Position numbers and translations under genes: made by a program | Part shown: positions 16,460 through 24,941 of the stretch, piece after piece | How positions within the stretch are numbered: the first letter of the stretch is position 1 | How the letters are laid out: every line of letters begins with the position of its first letter | The notes under the pieces: generated by a model | Database searches by the model: none | Seen by the model: only the letters and a program-made list of their open reading frames with translations | What the model was told of the DNA's origin: nothing | Assembly (NCBI RefSeq): GCF_018598555.1 | Contig: NZ_JAHEWN010000009.1 | Span: forward strand, 1 to 64,000 | Direction of reading: 5' to 3' | Origin: Curtobacterium aurantiacum | GTDB lineage: Bacteria; Actinomycetota; Actinomycetes; Actinomycetales; Microbacteriaceae | DNA: 64,000 nt

Positions 16460-17431
16460 GTGCCCGAACTCCCCGAGGTCGAGGTCGTCCGCGCCGGTCT
16501 CGAACCCGCCGTCAGCGGTGCGCGGATCCTCCACGTCGACGTGGTCGACGACCGCGCCCTCACACGGCACGACGGCCCCGCCGAGGACTTCGCCGACCGT
16601 CTGACCGGTCGCACCATCGCCGCGGCCGTCCGGCGGGGCAAGTTCCTCTGGATGCCGCTGCAGCCCGAGCACGAGGGCGATCGGCCCGAGGCGCTCGTCG
16701 CCCACCTCGGTATGAGCGGGCAGATCCTGCTCGGTCGTGGTCGACCGGCCGCGAAGCACCGGCGGATCCTCATCGACGTGCAGCCCGCGGGCACCGACCG
16801 CTCCGGCACCGCGGAACCCCCGGTGGAGCTCGAGTTCGTGGACCAGCGCACGTTCGGCTCGATGGCGATCGACGCGATGGTCCCCACGATCGACGGTGCT
16901 CCCGCCGGGTTCGGCGGGCAGGTCGACGTGATCGACCCCGATGCCGTGTGGCGCCGGTGGGTGCCGGGGCAGGTGTCGCACATCGCCCGCGACCCGCTCG
17001 ACCCCGCGTTCGACGACGACCGGTTCGCCGCGATGGCCCGGAAGCGCTCGAGCGGCATCAAGCGGGTGCTGCTCGACCAGGGCGTCGTGAGCGGCATCGG
17101 CAACATCTACGCCGACGAGTCGCTGTGGGCCGCGAAGCTGCACTACGACCGCGCCGCCGAACGCCTCACCCGTGCCGACCTGCGACGACTGCTCGACGAG
17201 GTCCGTGCCATCCTGCGGCGCGCGCTCGAGGACGGCGGCACGAGCTTCGACGCCCAGTACGTCAACGTCAACGGGCAGTCCGGGTACTTCTCGCAGCGCC
17301 TGAACGTCTACGGGCAGCAGGGGAAGCCGTGTCCACGCTGCGGCACGACGATCGTGCGCGAAGCGTTCATGAACCGGTCGAGCCACATCTGCCCCGTGTG
17401 CCAACCCCGTCCCCGCGCCCGTACGCGTTAG
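16460..17431 (+). CDS. mutM: Formamidopyrimidine-DNA glycosylase
   Basis: 323 aa bifunctional glycosylase/lyase that removes oxidised purines such as 8-oxoguanine. The N-terminus, PELPEVEVVRAGLEP after the initiator, carries the catalytic Pro and Glu. LLDQGVVSGIGNIYADE near residue 198 is the helix-two-turn-helix. The C-terminal zinc finger is complete (CPRCG...CPVC). The GTG start leaves Pro as residue 2, which the chemistry requires. It is slightly longer than usual because of a loop near residues 70-125. Next gene is smc after 31 bases. Confidence 0.95.
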   Translation: MPELPEVEVVRAGLEPAVSGARILHVDVVDDRALTRHDGPAEDFADRLTGRTIAAAVRRGKFLWMPLQPEHEGDRPEALVAHLGMSGQILLGRGRPAAKHRRILIDVQPAGTDRSGTAEPPVELEFVDQRTFGSMAIDAMVPTIDGAPAGFGGQVDVIDPDAVWRRWVPGQVSHIARDPLDPAFDDDRFAAMARKRSSGIKRVLLDQGVVSGIGNIYADESLWAAKLHYDRAAERLTRADLRRLLDEVRAILRRALEDGGTSFDAQYVNVNGQSGYFSQRLNVYGQQGKPCPRCGTTIVREAFMNRSSHICPVCQPRPRARTR

Positions 17432-17462
17432 CCTGACGCCAACCAGAGCATCCGGAGACCGC

Positions 17463-20400
17463 ATGTACTTGAAGAGCCTGACCATCAAGGGGTTCAAGTC
17501 CTTCGCGCAGCCGACGACGTTCGCGTTCGAGCCGGGCGTCACGTGCATCGTCGGCCCGAACGGCTCCGGCAAGTCCAACGTCGTCGACGCGCTCGCCTGG
17601 GTGATGGGGGAGCAGGGGGCGAAGACCCTCCGCGGCGGCAAGATGGAGGACGTCATCTTCGCCGGCACCTCGACCCGCGGCCCGCTCGGCCGCGCCCAGG
17701 TGCTGCTGACCATCGACAACAGCGACGGCCTCCTGCCGATCGAGTACTCCGAGGTGACGATCGCGCGCACGCTGTTCCGCAACGGCGGCAGCGAGTACGC
17801 GATCAACGGCGAGAACTGCCGGCTGCTCGACGTGCAGGAGCTGCTGAGCGACACCGGCCTCGGTCGTGAGATGCACGTGATCGTCGGGCAGGGGCAGCTC
17901 GACAAGGTGCTGCACGCCACCCCGGAGGACCGCCGTGGCTTCATCGAGGAGGCCGCGGGGATCCTGAAGCACCGCCGTCGCAAGGAGAAGACCCTCCGCA
18001 AGCTCGACGCGATGCAGACCAACCTGACCCGCCTGTCCGACCTGGCCGGCGAGATCCGGCGGCAGCTGAAGCCCCTCGGACGTCAGGCCGAGGTCGCCCG
18101 CAAGGCCCAGTCGGTCGCCGCCGTCTTCCGTGACGCCAAGGCCCGCCTCCTCGCCGACGACGTGGTGCGCCTGCGCCGCGAGCTGCACGACCACCAGGAG
18201 GTCGAGGCCGGCCGGAAGTCCGAGCGCATCGTCCTGACCGAGCGGCTCGACCAGACCCGGGTGCGCCAGCAGCACGTCGAGCAGAGCATGGTCGGTGACG
18301 ACGTCGACCGCGCCCGCACAGTCGTGCACCGGCTCGAGAGCGTGCAGGAGCGCCTCCGCGGCCTGTCGAGCCTGGCGAACCAGCGCCTGATGTTCCTCGC
18401 GCAGCAGGCCGACGCCCCGCAGCAGGGCCCGACGGTCACGCCCGAGCGCGTCGCCGGGGTCCGGGCCGAGGCCGACCGCCTCGCCACCCGTGCCGACGCG
18501 ATGCAGGGCAGCTCGGTGACCACCGCCCGTGCCGTGCAGGACGCCCGTGCCGCGCTCGACGCCCTCGACGAGCAGATCGCGGCGCAGGCCGCCCGCGTCT
18601 CGCAGCACGACCTCGAGGCGCAGCGGCTCGCCAGCGCCGTCGACGTCGCCCGGTCGAAGCGCGGTTCCGCCGTGGCCGACCGCGAGCGGCGGGAACGGGC
18701 ACTGGCCGAGGCGGGGGAGCGTGCCGAACGCGCGGCAGCGGCCCTCGCCGAACTCGGCGTCGACCCGTCCGAGGGGGTCGACGAGACCGTACTCGCGCAG
18801 ACCCTCGAGCAGGCGCGTGCCGAGCTCGAACGTGTCCAGACCACCCGCGACGAGCAGCGCGACCGCCTCCACGCCCTCGAGCGCGAGCGGGACGCCCTCG
18901 ACGCCCGGGTCACGGCGCTCGGCATGTCGATCGAGGTCCGTGACGGATCGCAGGCCCTGATCGACGCCGGCCGGGCGGGCATCGTCGGGCGCCTGGCCGA
19001 CAGCCTGACGGTGACGCCCGGGTTCGAAGCCGCCATCGCCACGGCGCTCGAGGGCCTCGCCGACGCCGTCCTCGCCGACGACCGCGGGACGGCGCTCGAC
19101 GCCGTCGACCACGCCCGCGCCGCGGACCTCGGCCGGATCGACGTCGTCGTCGCGGACGCCGCGCCCGTCCCCGCGGCCCTGCCCGACACGTTGCCTGCCG
19201 GCGTCCGCCGTGCCACCGACCTGGTGCAGGGACCGCCGGCGCTCGCGTCGATCCTGCGCGACACGCTGGTCGCGGAGACCGACGACCTCGACCTGGAGGC
19301 GGTGCTCACGGCCGCCCCGCACGCCACGGTGGTCACGCGGTCCGGTGACCTCGTCCGTGCGGTCCGCGTGACCGGCGGCGGGGAGCGCGTGACCTCGCGC
19401 ATCGAGCTCGTCGCCGAGCGCGACGACGCCGTGACGCGACGCGACGCGATCGCGACGGACGCGGAGGACGCGGCCACGGGCCTCCAGGCCGCGCGCAGCG
19501 CCGTCGAGGATGCACGACGCCGTGCGGACGAGGCCGATGCGGCCTCCCGCGCGTACACCCGGGCGAAGGCCGAGTACGACCGCACGAGCGCGTCGACGCG
19601 GGCGAAGGCGGAGAACGCCGTGGCCGAGGTCGAGCGGCTGCGTGCCGCGCTGGCCGAGACCGACGGCGCCGTCGAGGCAGCCGAGGCCGTGCTCGCCGAC
19701 GCCGAGGCGGCCCACCGCACGTTCACCGAGCAGGAGCGCCCGGTGGTCGACGCCTCCGAGCGTCCCGCGCTGCAGGACGCGCTCGAGGCTGCACGCGCCG
19801 CCGAGGTCGAACAGCGGATCCAGGTCGAGACCGTGCGCGAGCGGGTGCGCGCCGAACGGCACCGCGCCGACCAGCTCGAACGTCAGCTCGAGGCCGAGCG
19901 CGCCGCCGCCGAGGAAGCCGCACGGCTCGCGGTCATCCGCCGCGGTCAGATCCACACCGCCGAGGCCGTGCTCGCCGACCTGCCCGGTGTGCTCGGCGCG
20001 GTCGACCGTTCGCTCGCCGAGGCCCGGGTCCAGCTGGCGACGGAAGAAGCCGAGCGGTCGAAGCGCAACACCGAGCTGCAGACGATCCGCAACGAGGAGC
20101 GCGAGTTGCGGGACCGCCTGCAGACCATCACCGACGGCGTGCACTCGCTCGAGATGGAGATCTACGAGAAGAAGCTGCACGTGTCCGGTGTGCTCGACCG
20201 GGCGCAGAGCGAACTCGGGCTGACCGAGGCGGTGCTGGTGGCCGAGTACGGGCCGGACGTGCCGGTGCCGGTCGACGTGCTCGTGGACCCGCGGGTGCTC
20301 GCGCGGAAGCACCGCGATGCGGAGCGCGCAGCGGCGGCCGCCGCGGCCGAAGCCGCGGGCGCGACCGAGCCGGACCGCGCGGACACCGACACGGACGCGC

Positions 20401-21215
20401 ACGCAGACGAAGACGCCGAGACGAGCACCGACGACCTTGCCCTCGTCAACGCCGAGTCCACCCTGCCCGGCGGCCCGGCCCTGCCCGAGTTCGACACCAC
20501 CGACGAGGTCGACCCCGCCGACGTCGAGACCGTGCCCTACGTCCGTGCCGAGCAGGAGCGCCGGCTCAAGGCCGCGGAGCGCGACCTCGGGCAGCTCGGC
20601 AAGGTGAACCCGCTCGCCCTCGAGGAGTTCCAGGCGCTCGAGCAGCGGCACGCGTTCCTCGCCGAGCAGCTCGAGGACCTCCAGAAGACCCGGACGGACC
20701 TGCTGACGATCATCGACGAGCTCGACACGAAGATGCAGACGATCTTCGAGTCGGCGTTCAACGACACGAAGGACGCGTTCGACGTCATCTTCCCGATCCT
20801 GTTCCCGGGAGGTTCCGGGTCGATCAACCTCACCGACCCGTCCGACCTGCTCGGCACCGGGATCGACGTGCAGGTGAAGCCCGCAGGCAAGAAGATCGAC
20901 CGCCTGACCCTGCTGTCCGGCGGCGAGCGGTCCCTGGCGGCGGTGGCGCTCCTCGTCGCGATCTTCACCGCGCGGCCGTCGCCGTTCTACATCATGGACG
21001 AGGTCGAGGCGGCGCTCGACGACGCCAACCTCGGTCGGCTGCTGACCGTGTTCGAGCGCCTGCGCGAGTCCTCGCAGCTCATCGTCATCACGCACCAGAA
21101 GCGCACGATGGAGATCGCCGACGCCCTGTACGGGGTGTCGATGCGGCAGGACGGCGTCTCCGCCGTCGTCGGGCAGCGGGTGCAGAAGCGCGAGCCGGCG
21201 GACGCGGTCGCGTAG
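17463..21215 (+). CDS. smc: Chromosome segregation protein SMC
   Basis: 1250 aa condensin subunit that organises and separates the chromosome. Head: GPNGSGKSNVVDALAWVMG Walker A near residue 32. Two long Ala/Glu/Arg-rich coiled coils flank the hinge (about residues 500-660). C-terminal head: LSGGERSLAAVALLVAIF near residue 1152 and Walker B PFYIMDEVEAALDD near residue 1176. Two oddities: ATGLQAA at residues 671-677, just after the hinge, is encoded by an exact copy of the dispersed 20-base repeat. A very acidic insert (about residues 960-1010) interrupts the second coil. ScpA and ScpB are not in this window. Confidence 0.96.
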   Translation: MYLKSLTIKGFKSFAQPTTFAFEPGVTCIVGPNGSGKSNVVDALAWVMGEQGAKTLRGGKMEDVIFAGTSTRGPLGRAQVLLTIDNSDGLLPIEYSEVTIARTLFRNGGSEYAINGENCRLLDVQELLSDTGLGREMHVIVGQGQLDKVLHATPEDRRGFIEEAAGILKHRRRKEKTLRKLDAMQTNLTRLSDLAGEIRRQLKPLGRQAEVARKAQSVAAVFRDAKARLLADDVVRLRRELHDHQEVEAGRKSERIVLTERLDQTRVRQQHVEQSMVGDDVDRARTVVHRLESVQERLRGLSSLANQRLMFLAQQADAPQQGPTVTPERVAGVRAEADRLATRADAMQGSSVTTARAVQDARAALDALDEQIAAQAARVSQHDLEAQRLASAVDVARSKRGSAVADRERRERALAEAGERAERAAAALAELGVDPSEGVDETVLAQTLEQARAELERVQTTRDEQRDRLHALERERDALDARVTALGMSIEVRDGSQALIDAGRAGIVGRLADSLTVTPGFEAAIATALEGLADAVLADDRGTALDAVDHARAADLGRIDVVVADAAPVPAALPDTLPAGVRRATDLVQGPPALASILRDTLVAETDDLDLEAVLTAAPHATVVTRSGDLVRAVRVTGGGERVTSRIELVAERDDAVTRRDAIATDAEDAATGLQAARSAVEDARRRADEADAASRAYTRAKAEYDRTSASTRAKAENAVAEVERLRAALAETDGAVEAAEAVLADAEAAHRTFTEQERPVVDASERPALQDALEAARAAEVEQRIQVETVRERVRAERHRADQLERQLEAERAAAEEAARLAVIRRGQIHTAEAVLADLPGVLGAVDRSLAEARVQLATEEAERSKRNTELQTIRNEERELRDRLQTITDGVHSLEMEIYEKKLHVSGVLDRAQSELGLTEAVLVAEYGPDVPVPVDVLVDPRVLARKHRDAERAAAAAAAEAAGATEPDRADTDTDAHADEDAETSTDDLALVNAESTLPGGPALPEFDTTDEVDPADVETVPYVRAEQERRLKAAERDLGQLGKVNPLALEEFQALEQRHAFLAEQLEDLQKTRTDLLTIIDELDTKMQTIFESAFNDTKDAFDVIFPILFPGGSGSINLTDPSDLLGTGIDVQVKPAGKKIDRLTLLSGGERSLAAVALLVAIFTARPSPFYIMDEVEAALDDANLGRLLTVFERLRESSQLIVITHQKRTMEIADALYGVSMRQDGVSAVVGQRVQKREPADAVA
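19473..19492. repeat. 20-base dispersed repeat inside smc
   Basis: Exact copy of the word at 3065-3084 and 31465-31484. In the smc frame it encodes ATGLQAA, at the start of the coil after the hinge, where insertion of a short alpha-helical peptide would be tolerated. Confidence 0.9.
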
Positions 21216-21239
21216 TCGACGCAGCGCTCTCACGCACTG

Positions 21240-21290
21240 AGCGACACCTCACGCGGCTGCGGCGACGTGACGTGTCGCTGGGCGCGAAAC
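21240..21290. repeat. Family-B hairpin
   Basis: Stem 21240-21253 / 21266-21279 (13 of 14 pairs) with a GCGAAAC tail at 21284-21290. Compare 23888-23940 and 33709-33758. Confidence 0.75.
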
Positions 21291-21319
21291 GGAGGCTGCG
21301 GTCGCGACCGGACGAAATG

Positions 21320-21357
21320 ACGGGAGGCGCGGTGCCAGCTGGCACCGCGCCTCCCGT
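21320..21357. repeat. Family-A palindrome, 38 bases, perfect
   Basis: ACGGGAGGCGCGGTGCCAG (21320-21338) is the exact reverse complement of 21339-21357. The 28-base centre GGAGGCGCGGTGCC/AGCT/GGCACC... is shared with the copy at 23812-23851. Confidence 0.9.
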
Positions 21358-21391
21358 TGTGTCAGGTGCGTCCGGACAGGACGCCGGGTCG

Positions 21392-21550
21392 CTACGCGCG
21401 ACCGCGGATCGTCCGGAGCAGCCAGCCGATGACCGCCAGCAGGATGAGCACGATGCCCACCCAGAGCAGGAACTTCAGCGCACCGACGAAGATGCCGCTG
21501 AAGAGCAGGACGAGGCCGACGATGATCGCGATGATCAGCAGTGCGGGCAT
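21392..21550 (-). CDS. Small membrane protein (52 aa), unknown function
   Basis: Begins MPALLIIAIIVGLVLLFSGI and ends IGWLLRTIRGRA, with two hydrophobic segments (about residues 3-23 and 27-46) and a basic C-terminus. The ATG at 21550 has GGAG ten bases upstream on the minus strand. Codon use is strongly GC-ending like its neighbours, so I consider it real although very short. Similar tiny two-helix proteins are common next to ftsY or smc in actinobacteria, but I know of no function. Same strand as ftsY, which ends 106 bases upstream. Confidence 0.72.
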   Translation of the reverse strand: MPALLIIAIIVGLVLLFSGIFVGALKFLLWVGIVLILLAVIGWLLRTIRGRA

Positions 21551-21656
21551 GAGGGTCTCCTATCCCTGGAACGAGACCGAGCAGACGCCCGGGCCGTCAG
21601 GGACGCTACTCCTCGGGGCAGGAACGCGTTCGCTCAGCCGACGGGGCCGCGTCCGC

Positions 21657-22526
21657 TCAGCCGACCAGGTTCTGCACGAACACGTGCGGCGTGAAGCCGG
21701 TCAGGTCGTTGATGCCCTCGCCCTGACCGATGAGCTTGATCGGGATGCCGGTCTTCTCCTGCACGCTCAGCACGAAGCCGGCCTTGGCCGAGCCGTCGAG
21801 CTTCGTGATGACGAGACCGGTGACACCGGCGCCCTCGATGAAGGCCTGGGCCTGTGCGAGTCCGTTCTGCCCGGTCGTCGCGTCGAGGACGAGCAGGACC
21901 TCGCTGATCTCGGTCTGCTTCTCGACCACGCGCTTGATCTTGGTGAGCTCGTCCATCAGGCCGGCCTTGGTGTGCAGGCGCCCGGCGGTGTCGATCACGA
22001 CGATCTCGGTCTGGTCGCGGATCGCCTTCTCGACGGTCTGGTACGCGACCGATGCCGGATCCTGCCCGGGCTGCGACGGACGGACGACGTCGACGCCGGC
22101 GCGCTGGGCCCAGGTGGCGACCTGCTCGACGGCAGCGGCGCGGAAGGTGTCCGCCGCGCCGACCAGGACCGTGCGGTCGTAGGTCTTCAGGAACTTGGCG
22201 AACTTGCCGATCGTCGTGGTCTTGCCGACGCCGTTCACCCCGACGACGAGCACCACGGCGGGACGCGCGCTGAGCTTCAGGGTGGTGTCGAGCTTGGAGA
22301 GCCGTTCCTCGAGGACCTCGCGGAGCATGCGCTGCAGGTCGGCTGGGTCGGTCGTGCCGTAGCGGTCGACCCGGGCGTGCAGGTCCTCGATGATCTCCTC
22401 GGAGATGTCCGGACCGAAGTCCGCACCGATGAGGGCGGTCTCGAGGTCCTCCCACGTGGTCTCGTCGATCGTCTTGCGCTGGAAGAGGCCGCGCAGCCGT
22501 GTGGACAGTGACCAGGAACTCGCCAT
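21657..22526 (-). CDS. ftsY: Signal recognition particle receptor FtsY
   Basis: 289 aa. SRP receptor GTPase that docks ribosome-Ffh complexes at the membrane. Contains the N domain (WEDLETALIGADFG near residue 25), Walker A GVNGVGKTTTIGKFAKFL near residue 96, DTAGRLHTKAGLMDEL near residue 182, TKLDGSAKAG near residue 244 and the closing GQGEGINDLTGFTP motif. The acidic N-terminal A domain is nearly absent, giving a short receptor. ATG 22526 follows a TAAGCT box by six bases, so it is leaderless. Its partner ffh lies 4 kb away. Confidence 0.95.
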   Translation of the reverse strand: MASSWSLSTRLRGLFQRKTIDETTWEDLETALIGADFGPDISEEIIEDLHARVDRYGTTDPADLQRMLREVLEERLSKLDTTLKLSARPAVVLVVGVNGVGKTTTIGKFAKFLKTYDRTVLVGAADTFRAAAVEQVATWAQRAGVDVVRPSQPGQDPASVAYQTVEKAIRDQTEIVVIDTAGRLHTKAGLMDELTKIKRVVEKQTEISEVLLVLDATTGQNGLAQAQAFIEGAGVTGLVITKLDGSAKAGFVLSVQEKTGIPIKLIGQGEGINDLTGFTPHVFVQNLVG

Positions 22527-22532
22527 GCTCCC

Positions 22533-22538
22533 AGCTTA
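22533..22538 (-). promoter_or_regulatory. -10 box TAAGCT of ftsY
   Basis: On the minus strand TAAGCT is followed by GGGAGC and then ATG. The six-base gap fits a transcript that begins on the start codon. Confidence 0.5.
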
Positions 22539-22566
22539 GAGCGCGGCGCATGTCCGCTGTGCCCGG

Positions 22567-22572
22567 TATGCT
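22567..22572 (+). promoter_or_regulatory. -10 box TATGCT before the terC leader
   Basis: TATGCT lies about 10 bases before the first stem of the riboswitch, so transcription would begin just upstream of the aptamer. No clear -35 box was seen. Confidence 0.5.
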
Positions 22573-22576
22573 CGGT

Positions 22577-22700
22577 CACACGAAGGGGAGTATTCCCTCT
22601 CGGTGTCCCCGTCAGTACGGTCCGGAACGATCCGGCCCCGGGGCGCCGGTCGTGCGGCACCGGTTCCGGTGCAGCGTGACGGAAGAGACCTTCAGGCCTC
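22577..22700 (+). promoter_or_regulatory. yybP-ykoY (Mn2+) riboswitch in the terC leader
   Basis: The conserved blocks of the yybP-ykoY class are seen in order: GAAGGGGAGTATTCCC (22582-22597), CCCGTCAGTACGG (22608-22620), a GC-rich variable helix, and GGAAGAGACCTTC (22681-22693). The closing helix GAAGG (22582-22586) / CCTTC (22689-22693) brings the two conserved loops together. This class binds Mn2+ and commonly precedes terC and mntP genes; here it lies 77 bases before terC. Expression control is probably at translation or termination; no T-tract is visible. Confidence 0.85.
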
Positions 22701-22769
22701 GGCGTACCCACGTGTTCGTGTCCGACAAGTTCGTGAACAGCCCGTGCAGCGCCCTACCTGAAGGAAACC

Positions 22770-23795
22770 GTGGACGTCCCACTCTTCGTCTGGCTCATCA
22801 CCATCGCCGGCATCCTCGCGCTGCTGGTGTTCGACTTCTACTCGCACGTGCGTACACCGCACGTGCCGCACATCCGCGAATCCGCGTTCTGGTCGGCCTT
22901 CTACATCGGCCTGGCCATCCTGTTCGGCATCGGCATCCTGGTCTTCGGCGGCGGACAGGCCGGCGGTGAGTACTTCGCCGGGTGGCTCACCGAGAAGGCG
23001 TTGTCGGTCGACAACCTGTTCGTCTTCCTCATCATCATGTCGAGCTTCGCCGTGCCGAAGGAGTTCCAGCAGAAGGTCCTGCTGGTCGGCGTCGCGATCG
23101 CGCTCGTCGCCCGCGGCGTGTTCATCGCGCTCGGCGTCACGATCATCGAGAACTTCTCGTGGGTCTTCTACCTGTTCGGTGCGCTGCTGTTCTGGCTCGC
23201 CTGGTCGCAGGCCCGCAGCGGCAACGACCACGGCAGCGAGGGCGAATCCCGGCTCATCCGGATCCTCAAGCGCATCATCCCGACGTCGGACCACTACGAC
23301 GGTGACCGCCTGACCACCCGCGTCGACGGCAAGCGCCTGTTCACCCCGATGCTGCTCGTCATGGTCGCGATCGGTCTGACCGACGTGCTCTTCGCGCTCG
23401 ACTCGATCCCCGCGATCTTCGGGCTCACGCAGGACGCCTTCATCGTGTTCACCGCGAACGCGTTCTCGCTGCTCGGTCTCCGACAGCTCTACTTCCTGAT
23501 CGCCGGGCTGCTCGAGCGGCTCATCTACCTCGGCCAGGGCCTGGCCGTCATCCTGGCGTTCATCGGTGTGAAGCTCGTCTTCCACGCCATGCACGTCAAC
23601 GAGCTGCCCTTCATCAACGGTGGCGAACACATCGAGTGGGCGCCGGAGATCCCGATCTGGTTCTCGCTGGGCTTCATCGCGCTGACGATCGCGGTCGCCA
23701 CGACCGCGTCGCTGGTGGTCTCGAAGCGCCGCCAGGAGCGCGGGCTGACCCCGACGGGCCAGCCGAAGGAGTCGGTCGAGGCCGACGCGAAGTAG
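22770..23795 (+). CDS. TerC family integral membrane protein (putative Mn2+ exporter)
   Basis: 341 aa with about nine hydrophobic helices. TerC signatures are SVDNLFVFLIIMSSF near residue 75 and DVLFALDSIPAIFGLTQD near residue 204, whose acidic residues lie in membrane helices. Family members such as Alx and MeeF/TerC export manganese or help load it into exported proteins. The Mn2+ riboswitch upstream supports manganese handling here. GTG 22770 is preceded by GAAGGAAACC. The protein ends in a charged tail. Single-gene unit, convergent with lipA. Confidence 0.9.
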   Translation: MDVPLFVWLITIAGILALLVFDFYSHVRTPHVPHIRESAFWSAFYIGLAILFGIGILVFGGGQAGGEYFAGWLTEKALSVDNLFVFLIIMSSFAVPKEFQQKVLLVGVAIALVARGVFIALGVTIIENFSWVFYLFGALLFWLAWSQARSGNDHGSEGESRLIRILKRIIPTSDHYDGDRLTTRVDGKRLFTPMLLVMVAIGLTDVLFALDSIPAIFGLTQDAFIVFTANAFSLLGLRQLYFLIAGLLERLIYLGQGLAVILAFIGVKLVFHAMHVNELPFINGGEHIEWAPEIPIWFSLGFIALTIAVATTASLVVSKRRQERGLTPTGQPKESVEADAK

Positions 23796-23811
23796 CCGTC
23801 ACCACCTGACG

Positions 23812-23851
23812 GACAGGAGGCGCGGTGCCAGCTGGCACCGCGCCTCCCGTC
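23812..23851. repeat. Family-A palindrome, 40 bases, one mismatch
   Basis: Centred on AGCT at 23830-23833. The arms differ only at 23815/23848. It follows the terC stop by 16 bases and faces the lipA stop, with a family-B hairpin between. Confidence 0.9.
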
Positions 23852-23887
23852 TGTCACCGTGTCGGCCGGACGCACCGGATTTCGGTC

Positions 23888-23940
23888 TGAGCGACAGTTC
23901 ACGTGCTCCGCAGCACGTGAAGTGTCGCTCAGCGCGAAAC
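23888..23940. repeat. Family-B hairpin
   Basis: TGAGCGACAGTTCACGTGCT (23888-23907) pairs with 23912-23931 with one mismatch around a four-base loop and is followed by GCGCGAAAC. It is the most complete copy of this family, ending 18 bases from the lipA stop. Confidence 0.85.
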
Positions 23941-23957
23941 GTCGGCGGCGCCGCGCG

Positions 23958-24941
23958 TCAGACGGCTTGCCGGCCAGGGGTCGCGTCGAGCAGGTGGGAG
24001 AGGTGCTCGGGCACCGTGCCGCCGCGGGCCACCGTCGCCCGCGCCCACAGCCGGCCCGCCCGGTAGGACGACCGGACCAGCGGCCCGGCGAGGACCCCCG
24101 CGAACCCCATCTGTTCGGCGACCTCGCGGAGCTCGACGAACTCCGCAGGGCTGACCCAGCGCGCAACCGGCAGGTGCCGCGGCGACGGACGGAGGTACTG
24201 GGTCAGCGTGATGATGTCGGTGCCGGCGTCGTACAGGCGCTGCAGGGCGTCCTCGATCTCGAGGCGCTCCTCGCCCATGCCGAGGATGAGGTTCGACTTC
24301 GTCACGAGTCCGGCGTCGCGGCCCTGGGTGATGACGTCGAGCGACCGCTCGAACGTGAAGGCCGGGCGGATGCGCTTGAAGATCCGCGGCACCGTCTCGA
24401 CGTTGTGGGCGAAGACCTCGGGGCGGGCGTCGAACACCGGGCCGAGCTGGTCGGGTCGCCCGTTGAAGTCCGGCACCAGGATCTCGACGCCGGTGCCGGG
24501 GGAGTGCTCGTGGATCGCCCGGATGGTCTCGGCGTAGAGCCAGGAGCCGCCGTCGGGCAGGTCGTCGCGTGCGACGCCGGTCACCGTCGCGTACTTCAGG
24601 TCCATCGACACGACCGAGTCCGCGACCCGGCGGGGCTCGTCGCGGTCGAGCGGTTCCGGCTTGCCGGTGTCGATCTGGCAGAAGTCGCAGCGACGGGTGC
24701 ACTGCGAGCCGCCGATCAGGAAGGTGGCCTCGCGGTCCTCCCAGCACTCGAAGATGTTCGGGCAGCCGGCCTCCTGGCAGACGGTGTGCAGCTGCTTGTC
24801 CCGCACCAGGCCGGAGAGTTCGCGGAACTCCGGACCCTGCGTCGCGCGGGTCTTGATCCAGGCGGGCTTCGTCTCGATCGGGGTCTGGGCGTTCCGGGCC
24901 TCGACCCGGAGCATGGGGCGGCCTTCGGGGGCGAGGGTCAT
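23958..24941 (-). CDS. lipA: Lipoyl synthase
   Basis: 327 aa radical-SAM enzyme that inserts two sulfurs into octanoyl groups on lipoyl domains. The auxiliary cluster cysteines are in [12 protein letters not shown] near residue 55, the SAM cluster in CTRRCDFCQ near residue 82, and the C-terminal RSSYRAG supplies the serine ligand. ATG 24941 overlaps the lipB stop (ATGA), so translation is coupled to lipB, the previous step. GGAG lies nine bases upstream. It ends against terC in a hairpin-rich gap. Confidence 0.97.
   Translation of the reverse strand: MTLAPEGRPMLRVEARNAQTPIETKPAWIKTRATQGPEFRELSGLVRDKQLHTVCQEAGCPNIFECWEDREATFLIGGSQCTRRCDFCQIDTGKPEPLDRDEPRRVADSVVSMDLKYATVTGVARDDLPDGGSWLYAETIRAIHEHSPGTGVEILVPDFNGRPDQLGPVFDARPEVFAHNVETVPRIFKRIRPAFTFERSLDVITQGRDAGLVTKSNLILGMGEERLEIEDALQRLYDAGTDIITLTQYLRPSPRHLPVARWVSPAEFVELREVAEQMGFAGVLAGPLVRSSYRAGRLWARATVARGGTVPEHLSHLLDATPGRQAV

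Larger units (their letters stand above)
21216..21391. other. Convergent gap after smc with family-B and family-A hairpins
   Basis: No gene is seen. Family B: AGCGACACCTCACG (21240-21253) pairs with 21266-21279 with one mismatch and is followed by GGGCGCGAAAC. Family A: a perfect 38-base palindrome (21320-21357) centred on AGCT. The tandem pair lies between the end of smc and the end of the opposite-strand small membrane protein. Confidence 0.8.

Noticed and set aside
17367..21233. A 1288-codon open frame antisense to smc
   Set aside because: It mirrors the smc codons; in GC-rich DNA the antisense frame often lacks stops. The encoded composition is Leu/Gly/Arg/Val filler with no motifs, while smc is complete and conserved.
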